From NCBI RefSeq assembly GCF_030269125.1, contig NZ_BSSM01000002.1, positions 124,001-188,000 on the forward strand: a stretch of DNA of 64,000 bases. Reading direction: 5' to 3'. The translations under genes and the position numbers were made by a program. The notes below the pieces were generated by a model. It was not told the origin of the DNA. It worked only from the letters and a program-made list of their open reading frames with translations, and ran no database searches. This DNA comes from Streptomyces hygroscopicus subsp. hygroscopicus. Lineage in GTDB: Bacteria > Actinomycetota > Actinomycetes > Streptomycetales > Streptomycetaceae. Below, piece by piece: positions 1 through 10,635 of this stretch; the first letter of the stretch is position 1, and each line of letters opens with the position of its first letter.

Positions 1-330
1 GAGGAAGCGGGCGCCCGCGTGCTGCTGCTCGGCGCGGGGTACGACGCCTGCACCGCCTTCCACCTGGCCGAGTACCGCGTCCCCGCGCCGCTGGTAGAGG
101 TGGGCCGGCCGGCGCCCGGCGGCTGGGAGACGGTGACCGAGGTGTCGATCACCTCCGATCGGTTCGAGGAGCTGGGGCGCGACTTCGAGCGGGAGCGTCC
201 CGTCGTCCGCGGGAAGGTGGGCGCGGCGGACACCCGGCTGTTCCCGGTGGCGGACGCCGTGGCCTACGCCCAGGGGTGGCTGTCGGCGCGGCGGCCTCGT
301 GCGAGGGAGTTCCCGCACCCCGGCGACTGA
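1..330 (+). CDS. Aminoglycoside N(3)-acetyltransferase family protein (C-terminal part)
   Basis: This is the 3' end of a gene that begins before the window; frame 1 is open from base 1 and stops at TGA 328-330. The visible 109 residues carry GAGYDACTAFHLAEYR, typical of the AAC(3) fold, in which acetyl-CoA is used to acetylate the 3-amino group of aminoglycosides. Chromosomal Streptomyces members are often of unproven substrate. The catalytic N-terminal half is not visible, so resistance function cannot be judged. The stop lies 31 bases before the next start, with a TAGACT -10-like element between. Confidence 0.8.
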   Translation, partial: EEAGARVLLLGAGYDACTAFHLAEYRVPAPLVEVGRPAPGGWETVTEVSITSDRFEELGRDFERERPVVRGKVGAADTRLFPVADAVAYAQGWLSARRPRAREFPHPGD

Positions 331-347
331 TCGGCGGGCGGTCTCCC

Positions 348-353
348 TAGACT
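348..353 (+). promoter_or_regulatory. -10 element TAGACT for the ABC transporter pair
   Basis: TAGACT fits the Streptomyces vegetative -10 consensus TAGRRT and ends 8 bases before ATG 362. Transcription would therefore start at or next to the start codon (leaderless or nearly so). No good -35 is visible 17-18 bases upstream. Confidence 0.4.
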
Positions 354-361
354 CTGGACCC

Positions 362-1339
362 ATGCGAAGTGAGCCCGCCCGCCCGTCTCCCGATCACCAA
401 GCCTCCGGGAGACGCTTCGCGTCGGCCCCGCTGATCCAGATCGCGGCCCTGGTGAAGCGGTACGGCACGAAGACCGCGGTGAACGGCCTCGACCTGGAGG
501 CACGGGCGGGCGTGACCGCCGTCCTCGGCCCCAACGGCGCCGGCAAGACGACGACGGTCGAGACCTGCGAGGGGTACCGGAAGCCGGATTCCGGCACGGT
601 GCGCGTCCTGGGTCTCGACCCCGTGCGGCAGTCGGCCGAGCTGCGGCCGCGGATCGGCGTGATGCTCCAGTCCGGCGGCGTGTACTCCGGCGCCCGCGCG
701 GACGAGATGCTGCGCCACGTCGCCAAGCTGCACGCCCACCCGCTGGACGTGGACGCCCTGATCGAACGGCTCGGGCTCGGCAGCTGCGGCCGCACCCCCT
801 ACCGCCGGCTCTCCGGCGGCCAGCAGCAGCGCCTCGCGCTCGCCATGGCCGTCGTCGGCCGCCCGGAACTGGTCTTCCTGGACGAGCCGACCGCGGGCCT
901 CGACCCGCAGGCCCGCCGCGCCACCTGGGACCTGGTGCGGGACCTGCGCGCCGACGGCGTCTCGGTGATCCTCACCACGCACCACATGGACGAGGCCGAG
1001 CAGCTCGCCGACGACGTCGCGATCATCGACGGCGGCAAGGTCATCGCCCAGGGCTCCCCCGAGGAGCTGTGCAAGGGCGGCGCCGAGAACACCCTGCGCT
1101 TCACCGGCCGCCCCGGCCTCGACGTCGGCTCCCTGCTCAAGGCGCTCCCGGACGGATGCACGGCCGCCGAGTTGACCCCGGGCGCCTACCGCGTCGTCGG
1201 CAGGATCGACCCGCAGCTGCTGGCCACCGTGACCTCCTGGTGCGCCCAGCACGGGGTGATGCCCGACCGCATCTCGGTCGAACGGCACACGCTGGAAGAC
1301 GTTTTCCTCGAGCTCACGGGCAAGGAGCTGCGCTCATGA
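362..1339 (+). CDS. ABC transporter ATP-binding protein (DrrA/NatA-like exporter)
   Basis: A 325-residue cytoplasmic ATPase that would energise export by the membrane protein encoded directly downstream. Visible motifs: Walker A GPNGAGKTT (residues 56-64), Q-loop MLQSGG (about 101), signature LSGGQQQRLAL (about 150), Walker B VFLDEP (about 171) with D-loop AGLDPQ, and switch histidine TTHH (about 206). The long C-terminal extension is usual for DrrA/CcmA-type subunits. ATG 362 is preferred over a longer open frame because the family homology begins just after it and TAGACT lies immediately upstream. It overlaps the permease gene by ATGA, indicating translational coupling. Substrate unknown. 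Confidence 0.93.
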   Translation: MRSEPARPSPDHQASGRRFASAPLIQIAALVKRYGTKTAVNGLDLEARAGVTAVLGPNGAGKTTTVETCEGYRKPDSGTVRVLGLDPVRQSAELRPRIGVMLQSGGVYSGARADEMLRHVAKLHAHPLDVDALIERLGLGSCGRTPYRRLSGGQQQRLALAMAVVGRPELVFLDEPTAGLDPQARRATWDLVRDLRADGVSVILTTHHMDEAEQLADDVAIIDGGKVIAQGSPEELCKGGAENTLRFTGRPGLDVGSLLKALPDGCTAAELTPGAYRVVGRIDPQLLATVTSWCAQHGVMPDRISVERHTLEDVFLELTGKELRS

Positions 1340-2109
1340 CCACCGCGCCGGGTACGTACGCGCCCAAGCCGGGGGCCGCGCCCCTGCCCCGCATGATCAC
1401 GGCGCAGGCGGCCCTGGAGACGAAGATGCTGCTGCGCAACGGCGAGCAGCTGCTGCTGACGGTGATCATCCCGACCCTGCTGCTGGTGCTCTTCAGCTCC
1501 GTGGACATCGTGGACACCGGCAAGGGCAAGGCCGTCGACTTCCTCACACCGGGCATCCTCGCCCTCGCGGTGATGTCGACCGCGTTCACCGGGCAGGCCA
1601 TCGCCACCGGCTTCGAACGCCGCTACGGCGTGCTCAAGCGGCTCGCCGCCTCGCCGCTGCCCCGCTGGGCCCTGATGACCGCCAAGACGGCGTCCGTGCT
1701 GGTCACCGAGGTGCTCCAGGTGATCCTGCTGACGGTGATCGCCCTCGCGCTCGGCTGGTCCCCGCACGGCGACCCGGCCGCCGTGCTCCTCCTGCTGGTC
1801 CTCGGCACCGCCGCCTTCTCCGGACTCGGCCTGCTGATGGCCGGCACCCTGAAGGCGGAGGCGACGCTGGCGGCCGCCAACCTGGTCTTCCTGCTGCTGC
1901 TCGTCGGCGGCGGGGTCGTCGTGCCGCTGGACAAGTTCGGCTCGGCCGGACAGCACGTCCTCGGCCTGCTGCCCATCTCCGCCCTCTCCGACGGCCTGCG
2001 GGACGTGCTCCAGCACGGCGCCGGGATGCCCTGGGGCGACCTGGGGATCCTCGCGGTGTGGGCGGTCGTGGGGCTCGCGGCGGCGGGGAAGTTCTTCCGC
2101 TGGGAGTGA
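1336..2109 (+). CDS. ABC-2 type transporter permease
   Basis: Encodes 257 residues with about six hydrophobic segments, including LLLTVIIPTLLLVLF, a segment around VLQVILLTVIALALG, and LVFLLLLVGGGVVVPL. This is the ABC-2 membrane subunit pairing with the upstream ATPase to form an exporter. The start ATG 1336 overlaps the ATPase stop (ATGA), so the two are translated from one message. Such pairs in Streptomyces export drugs, lipids or unknown compounds; nothing here fixes the substrate. It is followed after 59 bases by ctaA on the same strand, with no clear terminator between. Confidence 0.92.
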   Translation: MTTAPGTYAPKPGAAPLPRMITAQAALETKMLLRNGEQLLLTVIIPTLLLVLFSSVDIVDTGKGKAVDFLTPGILALAVMSTAFTGQAIATGFERRYGVLKRLAASPLPRWALMTAKTASVLVTEVLQVILLTVIALALGWSPHGDPAAVLLLLVLGTAAFSGLGLLMAGTLKAEATLAAANLVFLLLLVGGGVVVPLDKFGSAGQHVLGLLPISALSDGLRDVLQHGAGMPWGDLGILAVWAVVGLAAAGKFFRWE

Positions 2110-2168
2110 GCGGCGACACGGCGCCGGGACGGGACCCTCGTGAAAGCGTGCACAAGCGGCGGCCTACC

Positions 2169-3179
2169 ATGGTGGACGTGCCCAAGCTGAACCGCGCCGA
2201 CGCCGTAGCGGCCCTGCGTAATCCGCTCGCCTTCATCGCCGACCGCTGGACCCCGGAGCCCCGGACCGTGCAGCGGGCGGCCCTCGCCGCGCTCGTGATG
2301 TCGGTGGTCATCGTCGTCACCGGCGGTGCCGTACGGCTGACCAGTTCGGGCCTCGGCTGCCCGACCTGGCCCGAGTGCACCGACGGCTCCCTGACGCCGA
2401 CGCAGGCGCTGAGCTATCACAGCGCGATCGAGTTCGGCAATCGCATGCTGACCTACGTGCTGTGCGCCGCGGTCGGCTGGGCGATCATCGCCGCCCGCTC
2501 CGAGAAGCCGCACCGGCGCAGCCTGACCCGGCTCGGCTGGGCGCAGTTCTGGCTGGTGATGGGCAACGCGGTGCTCGGCGGGATCGTGGTCCTGGTCGGC
2601 CTGAACCCGTACACCGTCGCGGCGCACTTCCTGCTGGCGACCGCGCTGACCACGGTCGCCGCGGTGATGTGGCAGCGCACCCGCGAGGGCGACGCCGCGC
2701 CCCGGCCGCTGGTCGGCAAGGCCGTGGTGCAGCTCGTGTGGTTCCTGGTGCTCGCGGCCGTGCTCCTCATCGCGGTCGGCACGGTGGTGACCGGCGCCGG
2801 CCCGCACGCGGGCGACTCCAGCGACGTCAAGCGCATCCCGATCGACTGGGAGACCGTGGCCAAGCTGCACGCCGTGCTCGCCTGGATCGTGGTGACGCTG
2901 ACGTTCGCGCTCTGGTTCATCCTCAAGGCCGTCGACGCGCCGAGCGGCCCGCTGGCCCGCACCCGGGAGCTGTTCCTGATCCTGCTGGCGCAGGGCGTCA
3001 TCGGCTACGTCCAGTACTTCACACACCTGCCCGAGGTCCTGGTGGGCGTGCACATGCTCGGCTCGTGCCTGGTGTGGATCGGCGTGCTGCGGATCCTCCT
3101 GGCGCTGCGCGAGCGTCCGGGGACGGAGCCGGCGGTGCCCGGACCCTCGGCCGAGGCCACGGTCCCCACGAACGCCTGA
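2169..3179 (+). CDS. ctaA: Heme A synthase (COX15/CtaA family)
   Basis: A 336-residue polytopic membrane protein that oxidises the C8 methyl of heme O to give heme A for aa3-type cytochrome oxidase. Family signatures: SSGLGCPTWPECTDG (first external loop with paired cysteines), and membrane histidines in YHSAIEFGNR, AHFLLATALTT, KLHAVLAW and VGVHMLGS. These four histidines are the expected heme ligands. ATG 2169 is used; GTG 2172 or 2178 are possible alternatives. Its stop converges with the nucleotidyltransferase on the opposite strand within two bases. Heme O synthase ctaB lies 1.3 kb away on the other strand, so the heme A pathway is split over two transcripts. Confidence 0.95.
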   Translation: MVDVPKLNRADAVAALRNPLAFIADRWTPEPRTVQRAALAALVMSVVIVVTGGAVRLTSSGLGCPTWPECTDGSLTPTQALSYHSAIEFGNRMLTYVLCAAVGWAIIAARSEKPHRRSLTRLGWAQFWLVMGNAVLGGIVVLVGLNPYTVAAHFLLATALTTVAAVMWQRTREGDAAPRPLVGKAVVQLVWFLVLAAVLLIAVGTVVTGAGPHAGDSSDVKRIPIDWETVAKLHAVLAWIVVTLTFALWFILKAVDAPSGPLARTRELFLILLAQGVIGYVQYFTHLPEVLVGVHMLGSCLVWIGVLRILLALRERPGTEPAVPGPSAEATVPTNA

Positions 3180-3180
3180 A

Positions 3181-3921
3181 TCACCCGTACGCGGCAACCA
3201 GCGCGTCGATCGCCGGGCCCAGGTAGGCGCGGGTCAGTGCGGCGCGCCGGGTGAGCCGGCCGTCGTCGTCCGGCGGGACGGGGTCCCGGTAGCGCCTGCG
3301 GGCGATGTCGTCGACGACCTCCGCCGGCGCGCCGAGCGCCGGCAGTTCGGCCAGGGCCTCCCGCTTGGAGATCAGCCGTCCCTCGCGCAGGGTCACGGTG
3401 GCCCTGGCGAAGGTCAGCAGCCCGAGGTCGACCCAGACGTCCTGCCGCCACAGCCGCGCCTTGTCCACGGCGGGCCGCCAGAAGTCCCGCTGGTCCTGGA
3501 CGACGAACCCGCGCAGGGTCTCGTCCGGCACCGGCGGCAGAAGGCGCGTCGGGGGCTCCCCGTGCAGCACCCGCCCGAAGGCGTGCAGCTCGCGCCGGGC
3601 GACGGGCGTGACCGGGCGGCGCAGCACATGGCCGTGCGCCCAGGTCAGATGCGCCCGGCCCGGATCGTCCAGGGTGGCCGGGGCGAGATAGCCGCAGTGC
3701 AGCCGCGCGGCGAGCGGCTCGTGGGCAAGGCGCCGGTGCAGCGCCACGACCTGCCGTACGGTCCCGGGATCCGGCGGCCGCGCGAGCACCGCGACCAGAT
3801 CGAGATCGCTGCGGCCTTCCTGGTAGTCGCCGCCGGCGAGCGAGCCGTGGGCCCAGACGGCGCGGGGGCGTAACGGCGTGAGGGCGTCGAGAAAGCGCCC
3901 GAGCAAGGCTTCCGTTCGCAT
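3181..3921 (-). CDS. Nucleotidyltransferase domain protein
   Basis: A 246-residue protein with the polymerase-beta-like nucleotidyltransferase signature: AHGSLAGGDYQEGRSDLDLVAVL near residues 24-46 (kept here only as landmark) places the GS motif and the DxD metal-binding pair. The C-terminal half is helical and resembles aminoglycoside adenylyltransferases such as AadA. It may transfer AMP to a small molecule, but substrate specificity cannot be read from the sequence. The gene converges on ctaA and starts at ATG 3921. No obvious partner toxin or antitoxin gene (HEPN/MNT type) is adjacent. Confidence 0.75.
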   Translation of the reverse strand: MRTEALLGRFLDALTPLRPRAVWAHGSLAGGDYQEGRSDLDLVAVLARPPDPGTVRQVVALHRRLAHEPLAARLHCGYLAPATLDDPGRAHLTWAHGHVLRRPVTPVARRELHAFGRVLHGEPPTRLLPPVPDETLRGFVVQDQRDFWRPAVDKARLWRQDVWVDLGLLTFARATVTLREGRLISKREALAELPALGAPAEVVDDIARRRYRDPVPPDDDGRLTRRAALTRAYLGPAIDALVAAYG

Positions 3922-4014
3922 ACCGCCCAGTGTGACGCCGCCGAAGGGGCACGGGGCCGTGGCGATCCGGCCACGCCGGCGCGCCCGGCCGAGGCCGGAC
4001 CCGCGGCCGACGGA

Positions 4015-4335
4015 CTAACCCCCGAGCTGGATCCCCGCCATCCGCTTCCACTCGTACGGCCCGGTCGTCACCTTCGCGGCGAACTCCCCGTCGAACGCCT
4101 CGTGCGCGGTGATCCCGGCCTTCGCCACCGCCTGCTCGGCGATGGCGTACGACGGGGCCACCACGTCGCCCCAGTTCCCGTCCTCGCCGACGAGCACGAT
4201 GCGCGCCCCGCGCTCGCCGATGTACGCCACCTGCCCCTCCGCACCGCCGTGGGCCTTGGAGAAGGCGCTGATCCTCTGGGCGAGCCGGGCCACCGTGCGC
4301 TCGGCCTTCGCGTCAACCTGCTGCGTGTCTGCCAT
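4015..4335 (-). CDS. Conserved hypothetical protein, 106 residues
   Basis: A small soluble protein starting MADTQQVDAKAERTVARLAQ, with an alpha-helical first third and a mixed alpha/beta remainder containing RIVLVGEDGNWGDVV and TTGPYEWKRMAG. No signal peptide or membrane segment. I do not recognise a named family, but codon bias and clean composition support a real gene. It lies between the nucleotidyltransferase and the strong ctaB terminator, so it probably has its own promoter just upstream of 4335. Function unknown. Confidence 0.7.
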   Translation of the reverse strand: MADTQQVDAKAERTVARLAQRISAFSKAHGGAEGQVAYIGERGARIVLVGEDGNWGDVVAPSYAIAEQAVAKAGITAHEAFDGEFAAKVTTGPYEWKRMAGIQLGG

Positions 4336-4367
4336 GCCTGGATGCTACCGACGGGTAGATCAAACGG

Positions 4368-4411
4368 CGACGGGAGGGGTGCGTGGCCTTGACCACGCAC
4401 CCCTCCCGTCG
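4368..4411 (-). terminator. Intrinsic terminator of ctaB
   Basis: A perfect 19-bp stem (arms 4368-4386 and 4393-4411, six-base loop CCTTGA) lies 37 bases beyond the ctaB stop. Only a short run of T follows on the minus strand, which is usual for Streptomyces terminators. Confidence 0.85.
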
Positions 4412-4448
4412 GAGGGCCTTCGGCGGTACTTCGCGGAGAAAAGCGGCG

Positions 4449-5420
4449 TCAGCGCAGGAACGGATCGACCGCGACGGCGACGAAGAGGATCGACACATAG
4501 GTGATCGACCAGTGGAACAGCCGCATCTCCTTGAGCTTCGCGCCGGTGATCTCGGCCTTCGCCCGGTTCTGCAACCCGTGCGCCTCCCACAGCCAGAAGC
4601 CGCCGGCGGCGAGGGCCACGACCGTGTAGAACCAGCCCGTGTACCCCAGCGGGGTGAGCAGCAGCGACACGGCGACCATCACCCAGCTGTAGATGACGAT
4701 CTGCCGGGCCACGACCTTGTTGGAGGCGATCACCGGGAGCATGGGCACCCCGGCGCGCGCGTAGTCGTCCTTGACCTTCATGGACAGCGGCCAGTAGTGC
4801 GGCGGCGTCCAGAAGAACATCACCAGGAAGAGGATGACCGGCGCCCAGGACATCGAGTTCGTGACCGAGGACCAGCCGATCAGCACCGGAAGACAGCCGG
4901 CGATACCGCCCCACACGATGTTCTGCGCGGTGCGGCGCTTGAGGATCATCGTGTAGACGACGACGTAGAAGAGCAGCGCGCCGAGCGACAGCCAGGCGCT
5001 GAGCCAGTTGACGGTCAGCCCGAACAGCAGGGTGGAGACGACCCCGAGGCCGATGCCGAAGGCCAGGCACTCGCGCGGGCTGACCATGCCGGTCACCAGC
5101 GGCCGCTGCGAGGTGCGGTCCATGACGGCGTCGATGTCGCGGTCGATGTACATGTTCAGCGCGTTGGCGCCGCCCGCGGAGAGGTAGCCGCCGAGACAGG
5201 TCAGCAGCACCAGCTTCAGGGACGGCACGCCCCGCTGCGCCAGGAACATCACCGGCACGGTGGTGATGAGCAGCAGTTCGATGATCCGCGGCTTGGTCAG
5301 CGCCACGAACGCCTTGGCACGGGCCCCGAACGGCCGGTGGACCGGGCTCGGGCTCGTACCACCGAGCACACCCGCTGGACGGGATTCGACGGCCGTCACG
5401 CACACCCCTGACAGAGACAT
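4449..5420 (-). CDS. ctaB: Heme O synthase (protoheme IX farnesyltransferase)
   Basis: A 323-residue UbiA-family prenyltransferase in the membrane that attaches a farnesyl group to protoheme IX, giving heme O for cytochrome oxidase assembly. Landmarks: [15 protein letters not shown], the first Asp-rich motif [18 protein letters not shown], and the second region around [16 protein letters not shown]. About eight or nine membrane helices are visible. ATG 5420 is chosen because GGGGGAGG lies nine bases upstream; GTG 5405 and GTG 5399 are alternatives. A longer open frame extends to 5609 but lacks homology. The gene ends at a strong terminator and is divergent from tkt. Confidence 0.93.
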   Translation of the reverse strand: MSLSGVCVTAVESRPAGVLGGTSPSPVHRPFGARAKAFVALTKPRIIELLLITTVPVMFLAQRGVPSLKLVLLTCLGGYLSAGGANALNMYIDRDIDAVMDRTSQRPLVTGMVSPRECLAFGIGLGVVSTLLFGLTVNWLSAWLSLGALLFYVVVYTMILKRRTAQNIVWGGIAGCLPVLIGWSSVTNSMSWAPVILFLVMFFWTPPHYWPLSMKVKDDYARAGVPMLPVIASNKVVARQIVIYSWVMVAVSLLLTPLGYTGWFYTVVALAAGGFWLWEAHGLQNRAKAEITGAKLKEMRLFHWSITYVSILFVAVAVDPFLR

Positions 5421-5540
5421 CCCAGCGAGCCTCCCCCGGATGAGGTCTTCATGAAGGGCTCGCGCGTACCACGCCACTTTAGACGTTGCCGGTACCCCGG
5501 CCTTCGCGGGGGTGGGGTCGTGTTGGCTGACGTACCCGCG

Positions 5541-5633
5541 GGCGCCCCGGCGGAGCCCCGCGGGGCGCCTTGACGGGCTCGCGGAACACCCCTTTATCAG
5601 GGGTCCCAAAAGAGGGCCCCCACCACTCTTTTG
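5541..5633. promoter_or_regulatory. Cluster of three stem-loops in the ctaB-tkt divergent region
   Basis: The 435-base gap 5421-5855 contains no gene. It holds three consecutive perfect inverted repeats: GGCGCCCCG/CGGGGCGCC (5541-5549, 5561-5569), ACCCCT/AGGGGT (5588-5593, 5599-5604) and CAAAAGAG/CTCTTTTG (5607-5614, 5626-5633). A rightward TTGACG (5570-5575) and TTTATC (5593-5598) spaced 17 bases could be a tkt promoter, giving a leader of about 250 bases that begins with the third hairpin. A second possible -10, TAGGCT, lies at 5755-5760. Confidence 0.45.
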
Positions 5634-5855
5634 AGCGGTCAGATGAGCGCCTTCTTATTCAGGTGCCAAATGGCGTCTCGGCCAGTCGGGAGGCGGATGG
5701 CGTCGATGCCCGGCAGTCTGGAATCACCCGCGAAAACGCACGTCCTTACGAGGGTAGGCTCGTCAGCGGCCGGCGGGCAGAAGCACGCCGGCGGCCGGGT
5801 GGGCGCGTGCCCCGAAGACCGGCGACCGACATGTGGAGAGGAGCCCTGACCCAGG

Positions 5856-7943
<2,088 letters not shown>

Positions 7944-7976
7944 CGCTCATATACGACACGTAGGAGATGTAATTCC

Positions 7977-9095
7977 ATGACAGACGCACTCAAGCGCCTT
8001 TCCGACGAAGGCGTCGCGATCTGGCTGGACGACCTGTCGCGCAAGCGGATCACGTCCGGCAACCTCGCCGAGCTGATCGACCAGCAGCACGTCGTGGGCG
8101 TCACCACCAACCCGACGATCTTCCAGAAGGCGATCTCGGAGGGCGACGGCTACGACCAGCAGCTCTCGGACCTCGCCGCCCGCAAGGTCACCGTCGAAGA
8201 GGCCATCCGCATGATCACCACGGCGGACGTCCGCGACGCCGCCGACATCCTGCGCCCGGTCTTCGACGCCACGGAGGGCCAGGACGGCCGGGTCTCCATC
8301 GAGGTCGACCCGCGTCTCGCACACGACACCAAGGCGACCGTCGCCGAGGCCAAGCAGCTGGCCTGGCTGGTGGACCGCCCCAACACCCTGATCAAGATCC
8401 CGGCCACCCAGGCGGGTCTGCCGGCGATCACCGAGGTCATCGGCCTGGGCATCAGCGTCAACGTCACGCTGATCTTCTCCCTGGAGCGCTACCGCGCGGT
8501 CATGGACGCCTACCTCTCCGGTCTGGAGAAGGCCAAGGAGCGCGGCCTGGACCTGTCGGAGATCCGCTCGGTGGCGTCCTTCTTCGTGTCCCGCGTGGAC
8601 ACCGAGATCGACCGCCGCATCGACGAGATGGGCACCGACGAGGCCAGGGCGCTGCGCGGCAAGGCCGGCGTGGCCAACGCGCGCCTCGCCTACCAGGCGT
8701 ACGAGGAGGTGTTCTCCTCCGACCGCTGGGACGCGCTGGAGAACGCGGGCGCGCACAAGCAGCGTCCGCTGTGGGCCTCCACCGGTGTGAAGGACCCGGC
8801 GTACAAGGACACCATGTACGTCGAGGAACTGGTCGCGCCGAACACCGTCAACACCATGCCGGAGGCCACCCTGGAGGCCTCCGACGACCACGGCGAGATC
8901 CGCGGCGACGCGGTCACGGGCACCTACGCGGCGGCCCGCGCCGACCTGGACGCGCTGGAGAAGATCGGCATCTCGTACGACGAGGTCGTCCAGGTGCTGG
9001 AGGACGAGGGCGTGGAGAAGTTCGAGACGTCCTGGAACGACCTCCTGAAGTCCACCCAGGCGGAGCTCGAGCGCCTCGCCCCTTCGGAGGGCTGA
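7977..9095 (+). CDS. tal: Transaldolase
   Basis: A 372-residue TIM-barrel enzyme transferring dihydroxyacetone units between sugar phosphates. Landmarks: [16 protein letters not shown] near residues 40-55 (TNPT signature), the catalytic lysine in [15 protein letters not shown], and [13 protein letters not shown]. The length matches the actinobacterial TalB-like class, longer than the E. coli enzyme. ATG 7977 has AGGAG at 7962-7966. The gene sits between tkt and zwf, completing the non-oxidative branch in one operon. The stop is one base before the TTG start of zwf. Confidence 0.97.
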   Translation: MTDALKRLSDEGVAIWLDDLSRKRITSGNLAELIDQQHVVGVTTNPTIFQKAISEGDGYDQQLSDLAARKVTVEEAIRMITTADVRDAADILRPVFDATEGQDGRVSIEVDPRLAHDTKATVAEAKQLAWLVDRPNTLIKIPATQAGLPAITEVIGLGISVNVTLIFSLERYRAVMDAYLSGLEKAKERGLDLSEIRSVASFFVSRVDTEIDRRIDEMGTDEARALRGKAGVANARLAYQAYEEVFSSDRWDALENAGAHKQRPLWASTGVKDPAYKDTMYVEELVAPNTVNTMPEATLEASDDHGEIRGDAVTGTYAAARADLDALEKIGISYDEVVQVLEDEGVEKFETSWNDLLKSTQAELERLAPSEG

Positions 9096-9096
9096 C

Positions 9097-10635
9097 TTGT
9101 CACCCGTTTCCGGTTCCGGAGCGAACCCGCTCCGTGACCCGGCCGACCGACGGCTCCCGCGTATCGCGGGGCCGTCGGGTCTGGTCATCTTCGGGGTCAC
9201 GGGCGACCTGTCGCGCAAGAAGCTGATGCCCGCGGTCTACGACCTCGCCAACCGGGGTCTGCTGCCGCCGGGCTTCTCGCTGGTGGGCTTCGCCCGCCGC
9301 GAGTGGGCGAACGAGGACTTCGCGCAGGAGGTCCACGACGCCGTCAAGGCGCACGCCCGTACACCGTTCCGCGAGGAGGTCTGGCAGCAGCTCATCCAGG
9401 GGATGCGCTTCGTGCAGGGCACCTTCGACGACGACGAGGCGTTCGAGCGGCTGCGCTCCACCATCGACGAGCTGGACAAGGCGCAGGGTACGGGCGGCAA
9501 CTTCGCCTTCTACCTGTCGGTGCCCCCGCGCTCGTTCCCGGTGGTCATCCAGCAGCTGAAGAAGCACGGGCTCGCCGACCAGTCCGGCGGTTCCTGGCGG
9601 CGCGCGGTCATCGAGAAGCCGTTCGGACACGATCTGAAGTCGGCCGAGGAACTGAACGCCATCGTGCACGAGGTGTTCACCCCGGACCAGGTCTTCCGGA
9701 TCGACCACTACCTCGGCAAGGAGACCGTCCAGAACATCCTGGCGCTGCGCTTCGCCAACACGATGTTCGAACCGATCTGGAACCGGTCCTTCGTGGACCA
9801 CGTGCAGATCACCATGGCCGAGGACATCGGCATCGGGGGCCGGGCCGGCTACTACGACGGCATCGGCGCCGCCCGTGACGTCATCCAGAACCACCTGCTC
9901 CAGCTGCTCGCGCTGACCGCGATGGAGGAGCCCTCCTCCTTCGGCGCACAGGCGCTGGCCGCGGAGAAGACCAAGGTGCTCGGCGCCGTGCGGCTGCCGA
10001 AGGACCTCGGCGAGAGCACCGTGCGCGGACAGTACGCGGCGGGCTGGCAGGGCGGCGAGAAGGTCATCGGCTACCTCGAAGAGGACGGCATCGACCCGAG
10101 GTCGAAGACCGACACGTACGCGGCGATCAAGGTGGGCATCGACAACCGCCGCTGGGCGGGCGTCCCGTTCTACCTGCGCACCGGCAAGCGGCTCGGCCGC
10201 CGGGTGACCGAGATCGCCGTCGTCTTCCAGCGGGCCCCGCACTCCCCCTTCGACCACACGGCGACGGAGGAGCTGGGCCAGAACGCGATCGTGATCCGCG
10301 TCCAGCCGGACGAGGGCATCACGGTCCGCTTCGGCTCCAAGGTGCCGGGCACCTCGATGGAGATCCGGGACGTCTCCATGGACTTCGCCTACGGCGAGTC
10401 GTTCACCGAGTCCAGCCCGGAGGCGTACGAGCGGCTGATCCTGGACGTGCTGCTCGGCGACGCCAACCTCTTCCCGCGCACGGAGGAGGTCGAGCTGTCC
10501 TGGAAGATCCTCGACCCGATCGAGCAGTACTGGGACAAGCACGGCAGGCCCGCGCAGTACCAGTCGGGCACCTGGGGCCCCGCCGAGGCGGACGAGATGC
10601 TCGCACGAGACGGACGGAGCTGGCGCAGGCCATGA
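9097..10635 (+). CDS. zwf: Glucose-6-phosphate 1-dehydrogenase
   Basis: A 512-residue dehydrogenase catalysing the first oxidative pentose phosphate step, making 6-phosphogluconolactone and NAD(P)H. Landmarks: Rossmann segment IFGVTGDLSRKKLMPA (about residues 29-44), the active-site region RIDHYLGKETVQN with the catalytic histidine, and EKPFGHD. The TTG start at 9097 is supported by GGAGG at 9086-9090, six bases upstream, and by tight spacing to tal. The stop overlaps the opcA start as ATGA. Activity in this lineage depends on the OpcA partner encoded next. Confidence 0.97.
   Translation: MSPVSGSGANPLRDPADRRLPRIAGPSGLVIFGVTGDLSRKKLMPAVYDLANRGLLPPGFSLVGFARREWANEDFAQEVHDAVKAHARTPFREEVWQQLIQGMRFVQGTFDDDEAFERLRSTIDELDKAQGTGGNFAFYLSVPPRSFPVVIQQLKKHGLADQSGGSWRRAVIEKPFGHDLKSAEELNAIVHEVFTPDQVFRIDHYLGKETVQNILALRFANTMFEPIWNRSFVDHVQITMAEDIGIGGRAGYYDGIGAARDVIQNHLLQLLALTAMEEPSSFGAQALAAEKTKVLGAVRLPKDLGESTVRGQYAAGWQGGEKVIGYLEEDGIDPRSKTDTYAAIKVGIDNRRWAGVPFYLRTGKRLGRRVTEIAVVFQRAPHSPFDHTATEELGQNAIVIRVQPDEGITVRFGSKVPGTSMEIRDVSMDFAYGESFTESSPEAYERLILDVLLGDANLFPRTEEVELSWKILDPIEQYWDKHGRPAQYQSGTWGPAEADEMLARDGRSWRRP

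Noticed and set aside
1..330. Presence of a transferable aminoglycoside resistance gene
   Set aside because: The fragment is in conserved chromosomal context with no mobile element or composition change, and most of the protein lies outside the window.
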